DNA of 64,000 nucleotides from Porogramme epimiltina (lineage: Eukaryota > Basidiomycota > Agaricomycetes > Polyporales > Polyporaceae). The first letter of the stretch is position 1; every line of letters begins with the position of its first letter. Below are positions 39,951 to 52,576 of the stretch, piece after piece. A model generated the notes under the pieces. It was not told the DNA's origin, did no database searches, and saw nothing but the letters and a program-made list of their open reading frames with translations. Both the position numbers and the translations under genes were made by a program. Location: the NCBI GenBank assembly GCA_900155495.1, contig FTLJ01000231.1:1-64000 (forward strand). Direction: 5' to 3'.

Positions 39951-39957
39951 TTTTATA
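39951..39957 (-). promoter_or_regulatory. TATA box of the GAL7 gene
   Basis: The minus strand reads TATAAAA, 35-41 bases before the GAL7 start codon, which would imply a very short leader. It sits inside the 240-base interval shared with the divergent DDX41 gene. Confidence 0.45.
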
Positions 39958-40155
39958 GGCCTTGGAGCGATACGAGAGGTCATGCACACCCGCCATCGTC
40001 GCCTCGGTCGACCGCCCGCCCGCCCTCCCGGCCATGATCTCATCCTCTCCGCCCCGCCGGTCCGTCGCACCGCCAGCGCTTCCACCCAGACGCCCACTCA
40101 GGCCAACGCCACGCTTGGGCGCTAGCAGCCCACTACACCCACCCTCGCTTCCACC

Positions 40156-42401
<2,246 letters not shown>

Positions 42402-42594
42402 TATTGATCTCTTACATGTAGCACTCCCGGCGGCGCGAATATCACCGACGGACCGAAGTTCTCGAAGCTCGGGCATCGGGTGTACGGAAACGTATTGTAT
42501 CCTCCATCCAGCATTCTATCTGTACAAAGTACAACTATTCGACATCTTCTGGTCCACTCTTTCATGTAACGCGTAAGTGCAAGTAAAACCCCTT

Positions 42595-44099
42595 TTACAG
42601 CTTCGATGCCTCCACGAACGTGACACCCTGCAACACGAACTTGGTAAACCGGCAAATCCGAACGCGAGAAACACGCATACATACCTTCTCGATGTTCGTT
42701 GCGAGGTCGCCGAGTGCCGTCTTGATAAGACCCGCCTCGTAGTCAGTGACCTTGCCAAGAGGCTTAATGGCCACGACGCCCTCAGGCTGAAAAGAATGCC
42801 CACATTTAGCATTTAGGTCAAATGGTGCCAGGATCGATGCACACTCACCCCGAGTTCAACAGGTGCAGAGAAGTAGTCAAGGTCGCGGCCGATCTCCTTC
42901 TTGATGACTTCACCGCCCTCCTTGTCGGACGAGAGGTTGACGAAGGTGGGCGCGACGATGCCCTTCTCACCCTTGACGGCACGGATGAGCTTCTCCGCGA
43001 AGTCCGCACCAGCGTACGCCATGGAGAGCGTTGCGGAGCCGGCGCCATCCTTGGCCTTGACGACCTCGTCACCGCCGAACTGGATGCGGTTCGTCAGCTT
43101 CTCGTAGTCCTCCTGGGCGAGGCCCGCGGGGAGAGGGTGCGACGATTGCGAGAGGAGAGGCACGATCTGGACGGGGGGAGTCAATGCGCGGTCTCTGATT
43201 GGACGGGGTGAAAGAACATGCCGTGACGCCGCTGTGGCCACCGATGACCGGGACAACAACCTTGGGGGCGAGTGAGAGGTCCCCAAGGATCTCGGCGACG
43301 AAGGTGGAGGCGCGGACAACATCAAGCGTAGTGACGCCGAAGAGCCTATGGGGCGGAGGTGAACACATTGGTGTGCCAAGGGTATCGCGACGCGCACCTC
43401 TTGGCGTCAAACACGCCATGCTTCTTGAATACCTCCGCAACGATTGGGACGGTCGAGTTGACGGGGTTGGAAATGACGAGAACGAACGCCTTGGGCGCGG
43501 CTGTCGCGATACCGGTCGCAAGATCACGGACGATACCCGCGTTGATCTGGTCAGTTGTGAGCGAGCGTGAGCATCAAATCATGCGAGAAAAGCAGTACCT
43601 TGAAAAGGTCATCTCTACGCCGACCAAGATGTTAGCATACATATGGTACGATGCGGGGAGTTAGTGCTCGCACAAACCTGGTCATCTATATTGGGAATGA
43701 GTGCTGAATCTACTGAATAAAATGGTACGACACGTACACCGGGTTTCCTGGGGACACCGGCGGGGATGACAACGACATCGGCACCGGTGAGAGCCTTCTT
43801 GAGACCCTCGTCGGGGGGAAGGTAGCCCACGACCTTGGCGGGAGTGGAGATGTGAGACAGGTCTGCAGCGACACCGGGAGTGTTCACGATATCGAAGAGG
43901 CTCAGCTGTACCCCTTGTAAGACACTACACGGAGGTTTCTAACGCTGTAAGACATGCCTCGGTGACGAGCGGGTTGTTCTTGAGAAGGAGGGACAGGGGC
44001 TGGCCAATACCGCCTGATCACGGCCGATTAACCACAGCATGGATATGCGAGGGCAGACGAAAACTAACCGGCGGCACCGAGGACAACTGCCTTGACCAT
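42595..44099 (-). CDS. NAD malate dehydrogenase with C-terminal SKL
   Basis: Interconverts malate and oxaloacetate with NAD. Exons in gene order: 44099-44069, 44013-43958, 43905-43738, 43685-43678, 43614-43599, 43546-43398, 43345-43222, 43166-42849, 42786-42685 and 42627-42595, coding 334 residues. The dinucleotide-binding start is [16 protein letters not shown], without a presequence. PRKPGMTRDDLFKINAGI is rebuilt from two micro-exons of 8 and 16 nt. [16 protein letters not shown] holds the active His. Introns 2 and 7 start with GC (GCATGT). The protein ends EASKL, a canonical PTS1, suggesting a peroxisomal location as for yeast Mdh3; a cytosolic pool is possible. Confidence 0.94.
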
Positions 44100-44299
44100 T
44101 GCGCTGTGAGAGGGGCGATTGAGATGTGATAGGAGGTGGATGGAGACGGAAGGAAAGCTCGAGGGGAGGAGCTTGGCCGATCGTTGGGAGGTCTATCGCA
44201 GCCCACGTGATCGCAGTACTCCTCCCCGTGGGGCATCGCGGGCATCGCGAATCTGATCCGTTCCGCGTCCCCGGCCCGTCCCTGGCCCAGCCTTGTCTC

Positions 44300-45502
44300 A
44301 TGCTCCCCTCCACCGCCAAGCTTCCACTCGCCTTTCCATCCATCTCACGGCTCACTCGTCTGCCCGTCGCTCGAGCAGCTCCTTCTCGCAGAAACATCTA
44401 CCTCAGGTCACTCCCCAGCACCATGCCAGAGTCCAAGGTCGTCGGCGTCGAAGACCTCGCCACCTCGGAGGCCAAGTGAGCGTTCCGGCCCTGTCCATTC
44501 CGATTCCGCCCACTAACGGCCAGTCACCCGTGTTTTCCCAATTTCAGGTGGGTCAAGCTCAGGAGATGCCGTTACCAGGATCCGACGGGCCAAGAGGCGA
44601 GCCCGCTCGACGACTCGTACGGCTCCCATTGCTCTCCTGACCTGCTTCCCTAGCGGCTATGGGAGTTTGCGGAGCGCCCTACGCGGTCTCTTAGCGGAGT
44701 AGACGGTGCGCACCATCTCATTCATTCCCCGTGATTTTTGCTAGGAGCAAACATATGTCCTTGGAGCAGGTGTGGCGATCCTCGCACTCCTCCGTTCCGA
44801 GACAAAGGCATTCCCCCCCTCCACCATCATCATCGAGCAGTTCCGGCCCCCTGTCGACAAATATGTCGTTGGTGCGTCATTCCTCACCGCAACCACGCTT
44901 CACCGCTGACGGTCGGCGCATGCAGAGCTTCCTGCAGGTAAGTGTGGCGTGCCATCGTAACCCTGATGCATCGCATGCACTCACTTGCTATCTAGGGCTG
45001 ATTGACAAGAACGAGAACGCCGAACAGGCTGCTATCCGCGAGCTTGAGGAGGAAACTGGATTCAAAGCAGCTGGCGTCATACAGACATCGCCTTTGCTCG
45101 TATGTGACCCAGGTATCATCATCCTGGCGCTTCCTACCGTACAAGGTTCTGAACCATCTGCAGGAATGACGAACGCTAATATGAAGCTAGTCGTACTTGA
45201 CGTCCCATTCTCAGACAATTTAGAGCAGCCAGAGCAGAAATTGGACCCTGGAGAATTCATCAAGGTGCGCGTCGTGGAACTATCCAAGTTGAGGGGAGAG
45301 TTGATAGGTGAGTGTCTTTCGTGAGTATGTGCAAGAGGGCCACTAACCATGTGGATAGAATATGAGAAGAGGGTGATGGTCGCATTTTGCATGCTCATTG
45401 GGGACTGGACTTATTGGCCGATTTTGACAGGGGTTTGTTATCGATGCCCGTCTCGACCATCTCGCTTCCGGGCTCGATTTCGCAGAGAAAATCCGACAAT
45501 GA
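44300..45502 (+). CDS. ADP-ribose/ADP-sugar NUDIX hydrolase (YSA1/NUDT5 type)
   Basis: Cleaves ADP-ribose to AMP and ribose-5-phosphate. Predicted exons: 44300-44475, 44548-44596, 44654-44705, 44770-44871, 44926-44937, 44996-45112, 45164-45307, 45359-45372 and 45431-45502, coding 245 residues. WEFAERPTRS and IEQFRPPVDKYVVELPAGLID precede the NUDIX box (AAIRELEEETGF). CDPGMTNANMKLV and FVIDARLDHLASGLDFAEKI close the fold. Intron 2 can only be removed in frame with a GC donor (GCGAGC). Intron 6 is 51 nt and in frame, but removing it restores the conserved CDPGMTNANM. The N-terminal 40 residues are Arg-rich and may target mitochondria; Met at 44423 gives a short form. Confidence 0.88.
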
Positions 45503-47448
45503 GTTGACCAGAGTGACTTTTATGGTACTAGTATCTCGTGTGTTATCCTCGAGGGTGGATGAGTGTCCCCTCAAACTTTGTACGGAATATTACGTTTGTG
45601 GCTCTGGGTACGTGGCGTGTGGCGCTCCTGTCGGACATCCCCACTGATATTTCTGTCCCACCCAGCTTCCAAATTCTATTGTTCAATGGAATCACGACCT
45701 GTTTGTTTGAAATTACGTCGTCGTTTGGAAAATCCAGTCCCCTATAAATAAACATCTCTGTTACGAACAGGTGTATTAGGTTTCCACATACATGTGAAAG
45801 CTGTACCGCCTTCTTGGCTATATGGTTCCTTCCGTCATTTTATAGCGCCCGCTCACCCCATCTTTTCTTCTAGGTTACTGGTTGGTTGGCATGCAAGAGG
45901 TACCACATAGAGTAAACATACATCTCGGTAATACGCCACGATTGATCCTCTATCCTTGCCGAACAAAATTCCCAGATGATTTCGCTCATCTGGAGCAACC
46001 CAACTATCCGCATCGGGGTCACTAGGACTGACATGTGCACTTTGAAGGTACAGCTTCCCCGTCGGACCCGCTCACCTCAATACAGTGCTATATGTCGAAC
46101 ATTCAGCAGATCAGCAGAACGCGACATCCAAGTCCCGGCATCGCCGCCCGGCATTCGAGGTTGGCATCGTGTCGGATCTCCGATCCGTTCCAAAGGCAGA
46201 CCGGTGTCGGTACCTTGATAAATTGGCAAACTTCCGGTCAAGCTCTCAATCGTTTAACGTTTAGGTCCCACCCTCTCCAGCTCAGGTGAGCGGGAGCATC
46301 TCGTCGGTATGTGGCTCCAGTCAGTGCGGGTAGATGCCTGATAATTTCTTCCGCGCTTCTCCATTTAGAACCACTGGACACGTAAAATTTGCCCACTGTC
46401 GGGCCGCCTTCCTTTGTTGGACGCTTCGTTCTTCACAGCGCAGTCGTGTTTGCAACTGAGCCGTGTAGAGCGGCCAGTCCCCTCCTATCTCGTATTTAGG
46501 AGTATAGCGGCTTCCCAGATTTAATCGCGGGGCTCGCCAGTATTCTTCGTCTCCCTCCTTCCAGGGACCTTTTTACTTTTCTCTGCTCTTGGCTCCGGCC
46601 CACCCCTTGATAACTGGGCCGCGGTCCCGCAACAGTCGTTGCTCAGCCTCCCGTGAACACGGCGTCAAGGCTATCCGCATCCAGATAAGTAGATGACTTG
46701 TATACGTGGCGGCGTGCTAAGCGTACTGAGCTGCGTCTCAGAGCCTGCTGAACCGCGATGCACAGCTATGGGGGCGCCGCAGAAAGAGACGGGGGGCTTG
46801 TGTCCCGTTTCGCCTATTGTAGCATGGGCACGGGTCGGACGCCCACAATGCATACGTTTACACGGAAGCAGGAGGAGAGGATGCGAGGGCGATCGCGGGT
46901 AGAGGACAGCCTCTGTCTGGCGGCACCCATGGCAGGGCATGACATGGGTGGATTCGGGATATGTACCATTGCTATACACCGTGCGGCTTGGTTGGAAGGA
47001 GAGGGTTCGACGTATGGGCAGCACTGGCGGGGGGCGGGACTGGGCGGCCGACACGCGCACGCTAGAGTTTTCCAAGGGGTCGCACGCGAATGGCGGGAAG
47101 ACAAAACACCCATAACAGGACGCTTGCAGGGGCGCCTGCAGGGACACAAGGCGATGCGGGGATGTGGCAGAAGGTTCGATGCAGACGCATGTCGGCACAG
47201 CAGGCGCGCATAGCGGGCACAGAACGGCCCTGTCACACGGACACCAGTGCTGCCTCAACAAGGTTTGGGGAAGGCTGTTCGCGCATCCCCTTCTGCATAA
47301 ATATCCCCTCCCCCAACATTTCTTCCCAACAGTCCTCCACACCTTCGACCCTCGACCCTGGTCCCAACTTCGTCTACTTGATGTGAGTGTCCGCCCTTTC
47401 CCGTACGAGGTCTCTTGCCTATATTAATCTTGTGCAAGTTTATACAGC
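45503..47448. other. 1.9-kb intergenic region before the paralog array
   Basis: No ORF with recognisable content is present; the longest, on the minus strand at 46671-47342, has no motif. This gap marks the change from compact conserved genes to the looser accessory region. The right end holds the likely promoter and 5' UTR intron (47383-47447, GTGAGT to ACAG) of copy A. Confidence 0.35.
47297..47304 (+). promoter_or_regulatory. TATA-like element of copy A
   Basis: ATAAATAT followed by a C/T-rich tract lies about 150 bases before the copy A start. A probable 65-nt 5' UTR intron sits between them, so the mature leader would be short. This resembles a strong fungal core promoter. Confidence 0.4.
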
Positions 47449-48687
47449 ATGGATACCCTCCAGTCCTCCTTTCCAACCGTCGCCCTCCTAGGGTTCACGG
47501 GAAGTGAACAGACCACCGGCGCTCTCTACACCGCCCACGTCACTGGCCGGAAGGCAATACCCAGTCTCTACAACGCTCCCGGCAGCTATGCTGCCGCTGC
47601 CGCCTTCAACGCGCTTTTCAAGACACCTGTTTGGGATGGTCTCCACGCTCAGCCCGGTGTCAGTGTCGACCCTGCCGCTTTGGCTCCCTCTGAGGACACC
47701 ACGCCTGGTCCCAGATACACCGCCGTTAGCTCCGGCACCCGCATCCCATCCACCGGGCCGATCGCCAAACTCCTCATCGAGCACTCTCGCCGACTTCCTA
47801 TTACGACCATCTCGGGTCGTCGCACAACTCCTTTGTCTGTTACCATTGTCGAGCTCCCGGATGCCCCCGCCAGCGAAGACCATCCCGTTGCAAAGGTCTC
47901 GGCTCCCGTGATCATTCCAGTGTTTGCGAGCGCCGCTGCTGCTGCCGCTTCTGGAATCCACGGAGATTGGGTTAATATGTCTATGATTATATTCGGGATG
48001 ATTTGCGGCGGGATGTCCTCATTCGCCCTCCAGTCGGGGGACCTCACCTTCACTCGCCCCGTGTCCACCCCAGGCGTCCCTGCAGGCGATGGATATCTCG
48101 AAGTTGGCAATGAAATTATCGTCCTCAAGGGCACCGAGGCCGCGGTAACCTCTGTGACCCGCGGTCGTTTCTCCCTCCGTTACAAGAGCGAGGGCAGATA
48201 CAACATGATTTCAGCCTGTGGATCCCTCCTCACCGCTCAGTGCATCATTCAACTTCTCGTGGTCCCCTTCGGGACTGTATTTGGCCAATTTTGTTTCTTC
48301 CTCTCCCTAACCGTCGCCTGGATTTACAACTCGTACGTCTCACGCCAGGAGAAGACCGCATGGAAGCGTCTCGTCCTTGAAGACCTCCTCAAAGCGCCGG
48401 TTATGGAGCGTTTCAGCCTTGGGACACGCACGTCCGCTGCCGTTTTCATTATGCAGGAGCTTCAACCCGCGGACGTGGAAGAGCAGCTAGCTCTCCTACT
48501 CCCTAACAGCACACCAGTGTGGAAGACATGGCGCCAGGTTGTTGCGCGCGAGCTTCAGAGTGGGAACCCCAACTTCAAGGCCATACCGACCCCTGCCGCG
48601 TTCAATGCTGATGAAGACAGGCTCCTCAGGACATTGTTCACTGACGCTCAAGCCGCTGTTGATGCTTTCACGCAGTCCAAAATCTAA
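47449..48687 (+). CDS. Paralog array copy A: polytopic membrane protein, unknown
   Basis: A single-exon gene of 412 residues and the most diverged member of the five-gene array. It shares with the others an APGSY block, WDGL, GVSVDPA, SGT, and a central hydrophobic pair around residues 165-205. Further shared blocks are EIIVLKG, VTRGRFSLRY, a second hydrophobic pair (VVPFGTVFGQFCFFLSLTV, WIYNSY), LGTRTS and LLPN. It lacks the VAGFFGGDVAVSAM block of the other copies; the equivalent place reads GFTGSEQTTGALYTAHV. About four membrane segments are predicted by eye. No signal peptide, catalytic motif or known domain is recognised. No coding intron is needed; the 3'-terminal intron of copies B-E is absent. 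Confidence 0.8.
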   Translation: MDTLQSSFPTVALLGFTGSEQTTGALYTAHVTGRKAIPSLYNAPGSYAAAAAFNALFKTPVWDGLHAQPGVSVDPAALAPSEDTTPGPRYTAVSSGTRIPSTGPIAKLLIEHSRRLPITTISGRRTTPLSVTIVELPDAPASEDHPVAKVSAPVIIPVFASAAAAAASGIHGDWVNMSMIIFGMICGGMSSFALQSGDLTFTRPVSTPGVPAGDGYLEVGNEIIVLKGTEAAVTSVTRGRFSLRYKSEGRYNMISACGSLLTAQCIIQLLVVPFGTVFGQFCFFLSLTVAWIYNSYVSRQEKTAWKRLVLEDLLKAPVMERFSLGTRTSAAVFIMQELQPADVEEQLALLLPNSTPVWKTWRQVVARELQSGNPNFKAIPTPAAFNADEDRLLRTLFTDAQAAVDAFTQSKI

Positions 48688-50158
48688 GGGTCAGGACCCT
48701 GGTGAGCATCGTGCGGGCCCCCTCAATATCTACATTATCATCCACTATCACACGAGTGTAGCCTTACAACCTCAGCAGATCGACTACGATTTGTGAGAAC
48801 TTGGAGTTGAAAGCCACTGGTGTGCTGAGCTCTATAATTTGTCCGTGACGATACCCTCTACCGAGATTGGCCGAGAACTACTAGATAGACATTTCAGCGA
48901 TCTCTTCGTGTATTTTCTATTGTCTGACCTGTACTATGTTCCTGATCCGAGTCCGGTCCCAACTCGCTGCGCCACCCTTCCTCTCTCCCCCTCCTCCTCC
49001 TCCTCCCCCCCCTCCTCCTCCAGTCTTGTCTCGTAGCCTCTATCCGATCGTGCTCATGATTGGTCCGTGATACTTTCCTATCCCTATAAGACGAAATATC
49101 CTAGTATACGACTTATCCCGAAATTTGCAATGGAGCCCTTCAATTTGGCGCTCTGAGTCATACCCTTTTTGGAATCGAAGCGATGGTGCGCCCAAAGTAG
49201 GGCCGACCAGAATGAGCTGTACCCAAACCTCTTCTCTTCTGATCTAGGTCCAGTCTCCCCAAATTGCTGCTTTCATGGCCATTATCATGGCATTTAATGG
49301 GGTTCGCCGCCTCGAGTTCCGGCGTAGGTATATCAGGTCACCTGTTGCACCGCCTTGTGCCACCATGCTGCAGAGTCGCCCGCTGCAGCGGAGAACTATC
49401 CACAGCTTCTCGTCTACATGATTGAGATATCGACGCTCTGAACGGAGCGCTGCAATGCCACATACTCTGATGAAACTCTGCGTACAGGTCGGACAGCTGG
49501 CGTGGGTGGGGTGAAACCTGCTCTGCTACCCTTCAAGTAGTACTAATTCATGGAATGTATGTAGCGAGCAGCTCGTTGACACGCCACCCAGCTAATGGGC
49601 CTAAACAGCTAGCTACACCCAAACACGTGCAAGGCGGCGTGAACCCTCGGCAGCTACGGGGTGTCACCGTGTGTGTCTTCTATCTCGCTCGCCTTTGACA
49701 CGCATAGGCCACAGTGCGGTCTAGGTACGTTATATCGGTATCAGCCGCAGGGAGAGTGTGAACACGTTGTTCCGCCGGGGCGGATATAGATCGATAACCC
49801 TGAAATCCGCATATCCGGATCCTATGAAAGGCCCTAGACGCTGTCCTCACTCTTCTGTGAGTCGCGTGAAGAGGTGCTTCTGCGGCCGGGACTTACTAGT
49901 CCCTTTTTTTCCCTAGGGTCGACTGAACCGGAACCTTATATCCGCAGGTCTGGATAGCATTTCACTTACCCGAAGGGCGTGCCACTACGACCTTGCTCTT
50001 GTAGATCCTGCCCGTGCCGGCCAGCATGCTCATTCGCCACCACGCTGTATCCAGGCGCGAACTTGAAAGGAGCCATGAGTATAGCTTCCGTGACTCTTAA
50101 CAGCGCCGCTAGATGTTGAGGGTCTTCTTTCAATTCTCATCTGTTCGATCTCCCAACC
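48688..50158. other. Intergenic region between copies A and B
   Basis: About 1.5 kb without a supportable gene. It holds a CTC-type low-complexity tract near 48990-49021. I looked for remnants of the array motifs (PGSY, WDGLYPG, LGTRT) and saw none, so no decayed copy is evident. Confidence 0.35.
48985..49021. repeat. CTC/CCT low-complexity tract
   Basis: A short run of ctcctcctcctcctc followed by a C run and more ctcctc. It is a simple-sequence tract in the 3' flank of copy A with no coding support. Confidence 0.6.
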
Positions 50159-51598
50159 ATGCCCATCCCAATCGCCAAGCACGCTCTAGACAAACTCAAC
50201 AGTGCCGACTCGCGATTCAACCTCGACATCTCTGGCGTTGCAGGTTTCTTCGGCGGAGATGTCGCTGTATCCGCGATGGGAACTATTCACCTGTACCGCG
50301 GACGAAGGTGGCTTGGGTGGTATAACTCTCCAGGCAGTTACGACATCGCGAAAAGTTATGGTGTTCTCTGCAAATCACGTATCTGGGACGGCCTGTATCC
50401 TGGGGTCAACGTCGACCCTGCAGTTCTTTTCGGGCTCAATCACAAAACTGGCCCTGCCTATCGTGGCGTTCATTCCGGTACGGCTATGGCAAGAACAGGT
50501 CACATCGGGTACCTGCTTGCGGAAGAATGCAAGGATCTCAATCCCGTCCATACCGCGGTCGGAAGGGTGAGCTCAACTGTAATGGTCACCGTGGTCGACC
50601 TCAACGCAGTGCCGGTGGAATACGACGTTCACCCTGTGATCGCCGACCGGTTTGCAACGTACCTTGCGCTTGTACCCATATCCACCACGCTCGCAGCCTC
50701 CATCCTATCAGTTATCGTTGCAGGAGACTGGTATTCATTTGGCCTCATTCTATTCGGTGCTCTCGTTAGTGGATCGTCCTGCATCATCATCGGTTCAGCG
50801 AAGCTCCAAATCCGGCGTCCCGAACCGGCCCCGACGTCCCCACCCGGGAATGGCATCCTCGGCGCTGACAGCTCGAACATCATCGTCCTCCTTGGGCCGG
50901 AGCACGCGACAAACATCGTCACGAAGGGCGGCTTCCACCTTCACTTCAACGGCGAGCCACGATACAACATGATCGGCATCTGCGCACTCTTCCTCACAAT
51001 CCAGTTCCTCGCCCAGCTGCTCATCATCCCCGTGGGCACGCTCTTTGGGCAGCTCATGTTCCTCGCATCGCTCGCGGCGTCTTGGCTGTACACAGCCTTC
51101 CTCTCCTCGATCGACCGGGAGAGCCTCCAACGCGCGATCGTGAACGCGCAGGTCCTCCGAGACCCACCCAAAGTCAAATATAGCCTCGGCACGCGCACTA
51201 TGGGCGCTGTCTTTGCTCTCCTAGTCCTCCGGGACTCCTTTGAGGGCAAGCCCGACGCGCCAGATACGAACACCGCGCTCCGACGGCTCCTTGACGAGCT
51301 CCTTCCAAATGACACGCGGGATTGGACATTGTGGAAAGACATCGTCGTGCGCTCCATGGTCGAGCGAACCTCGATTCCTAACGACATGTCGGCCGCATCG
51401 AGTCACCAAGGCACGACGAACCTCTTGTCAACGCTATTGAGCGATGCTCGAGATGCCGTCAATCTGTTCGAGTCTAGTCAAGAGGAGAGGTGCGTCGCCT
51501 TTGATCTTTACGAAAGAGCCACTCATACCTACCCTCGCGTTTTGTCCAGACAATCGGCAGTATACAGTGACCAAGACAAACCACTGGTAACTGCCTAG
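50159..51598 (+). CDS. Paralog array copy B: polytopic membrane protein, unknown
   Basis: Exons 50159-51489 and 51550-51598 code 459 residues. The N-terminal domain contains ISGVAGFFGGDVAVSAMG at about residues 24-41, then GRRWLGWYNSPGSY, IWDGLYPGVNVDPAVLF and YRGVHSGTAMARTGH. Hydrophobic segments lie near 164-188, 191-213, 270-292 and 295-316, the last two separated by a short PVGTLFGQ turn. The tail has KYSLGTRTMG and LLDELLPNDTRDW. No signal peptide is visible, so both termini may be cytosolic. The 60-nt intron is a multiple of three and open, so retention would add 20 residues and still end at the same stop. Closest relative in the array is copy C. Function unknown. Confidence 0.85.
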   Translation: MPIPIAKHALDKLNSADSRFNLDISGVAGFFGGDVAVSAMGTIHLYRGRRWLGWYNSPGSYDIAKSYGVLCKSRIWDGLYPGVNVDPAVLFGLNHKTGPAYRGVHSGTAMARTGHIGYLLAEECKDLNPVHTAVGRVSSTVMVTVVDLNAVPVEYDVHPVIADRFATYLALVPISTTLAASILSVIVAGDWYSFGLILFGALVSGSSCIIIGSAKLQIRRPEPAPTSPPGNGILGADSSNIIVLLGPEHATNIVTKGGFHLHFNGEPRYNMIGICALFLTIQFLAQLLIIPVGTLFGQLMFLASLAASWLYTAFLSSIDRESLQRAIVNAQVLRDPPKVKYSLGTRTMGAVFALLVLRDSFEGKPDAPDTNTALRRLLDELLPNDTRDWTLWKDIVVRSMVERTSIPNDMSAASSHQGTTNLLSTLLSDARDAVNLFESSQEERCVAFDLYERATHTYPRVLSRQSAVYSDQDKPLVTA

Positions 51599-52576
51599 TC
51601 AAATGCTCACCGGCAGGACCCTATGGGTTTATTGTTTGCGTTTGGTTGTTGCTGGTACTTCGTCGTAGGCAGTTGGGAGAATACCTTGAAGAAGCGATGG
51701 AGACGCGCCGACTGGGTTGACCGTATCTGATGTTCCTCTGTTGACACTCTAAAATATAATGAACTGCTGAGGGAACCGGCGCTTATACCGATGCCACCTC
51801 TCTCAACCTGACCACCACCCTCCTACAACGTCCCATCCTCTAAGTTTCTGGCACGTAAACTATTTGCCGGCCAGCATACCATCCTAGAGACGAGGCAGCG
51901 ATGCCCGGTAACGGATCACGGAGCCGACAGCGCGAACGTTGTGTACGTTCCGGCTGTTTACAGCAACTGAAGTGCGCGTAAGAAAGGTGAGTTCGTCGTG
52001 AAGTTCAAATAATTAACTTTTCGATCACCGTTGTGCCCAAATCGCGGTATGAAAAGAGATTACGCGTATGCACAGCAGAGTCCCCGAACGGTGCGGTCCC
52101 GGTCCACCTCGCGGAGGCGGGCACTCCTTGCAGACCTTCGGCTGCCGGAGATAGATGGGATGTGCATCCTACCTCGGCCGTGTATATGCCGCTTCTGAGG
52201 CGGTTCGCCTGCATCCTGGACACTGACACACTATGGAAGCCTGTACACGCTGTTCATGCTCCTGTGTACCTCACAGGGCCCAACGGAGATGTTTGTAACC
52301 AGCATCTTCAAGAATTGTGAATGCAGGGGCGGCAAGTGTGTCGTTCGTACTTCTTTTGCTCTGTTGATGTTTTTAGAAACCTGACGCCCGGATTGAGCTT
52401 GTCTAAACCCTTGATTAGAACGCGCACCAGCTCTCTTCACAACGCCGCGCACTCTCCTCGTTTCTGGACGCCCTCAGGCTACGATGCGACTATGGCGAGT
52501 ACGGTATAACAGCATGAGCATGCGCGATATACAGAATGCGTAGAGCTCGCCGCTTACCTCCGTCTCACTCCACACC
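51599..52576. other. Intergenic region between copies B and C
   Basis: About 980 bases with several short ORFs on both strands and no recognisable motif. The last 100 bases before copy C should hold its core promoter. Confidence 0.35.

Noticed and set aside
46671..47342. Minus-strand ORF of 223 codons in the gap before copy A
   Set aside because: Cys/Pro/Arg-rich random-looking translation, no splice support or motif.
48839..49036. ORF with a poly-Ser/Pro translation after copy A
   Set aside because: Produced by the CTC simple-sequence tract; no start context or homologous content.
51901..51986. Short Cys-containing ORF that recalled a Zn2Cys6 fragment
   Set aside because: Cys spacing does not fit the cluster (four residues between the first two Cys) and there is no continuing exon.
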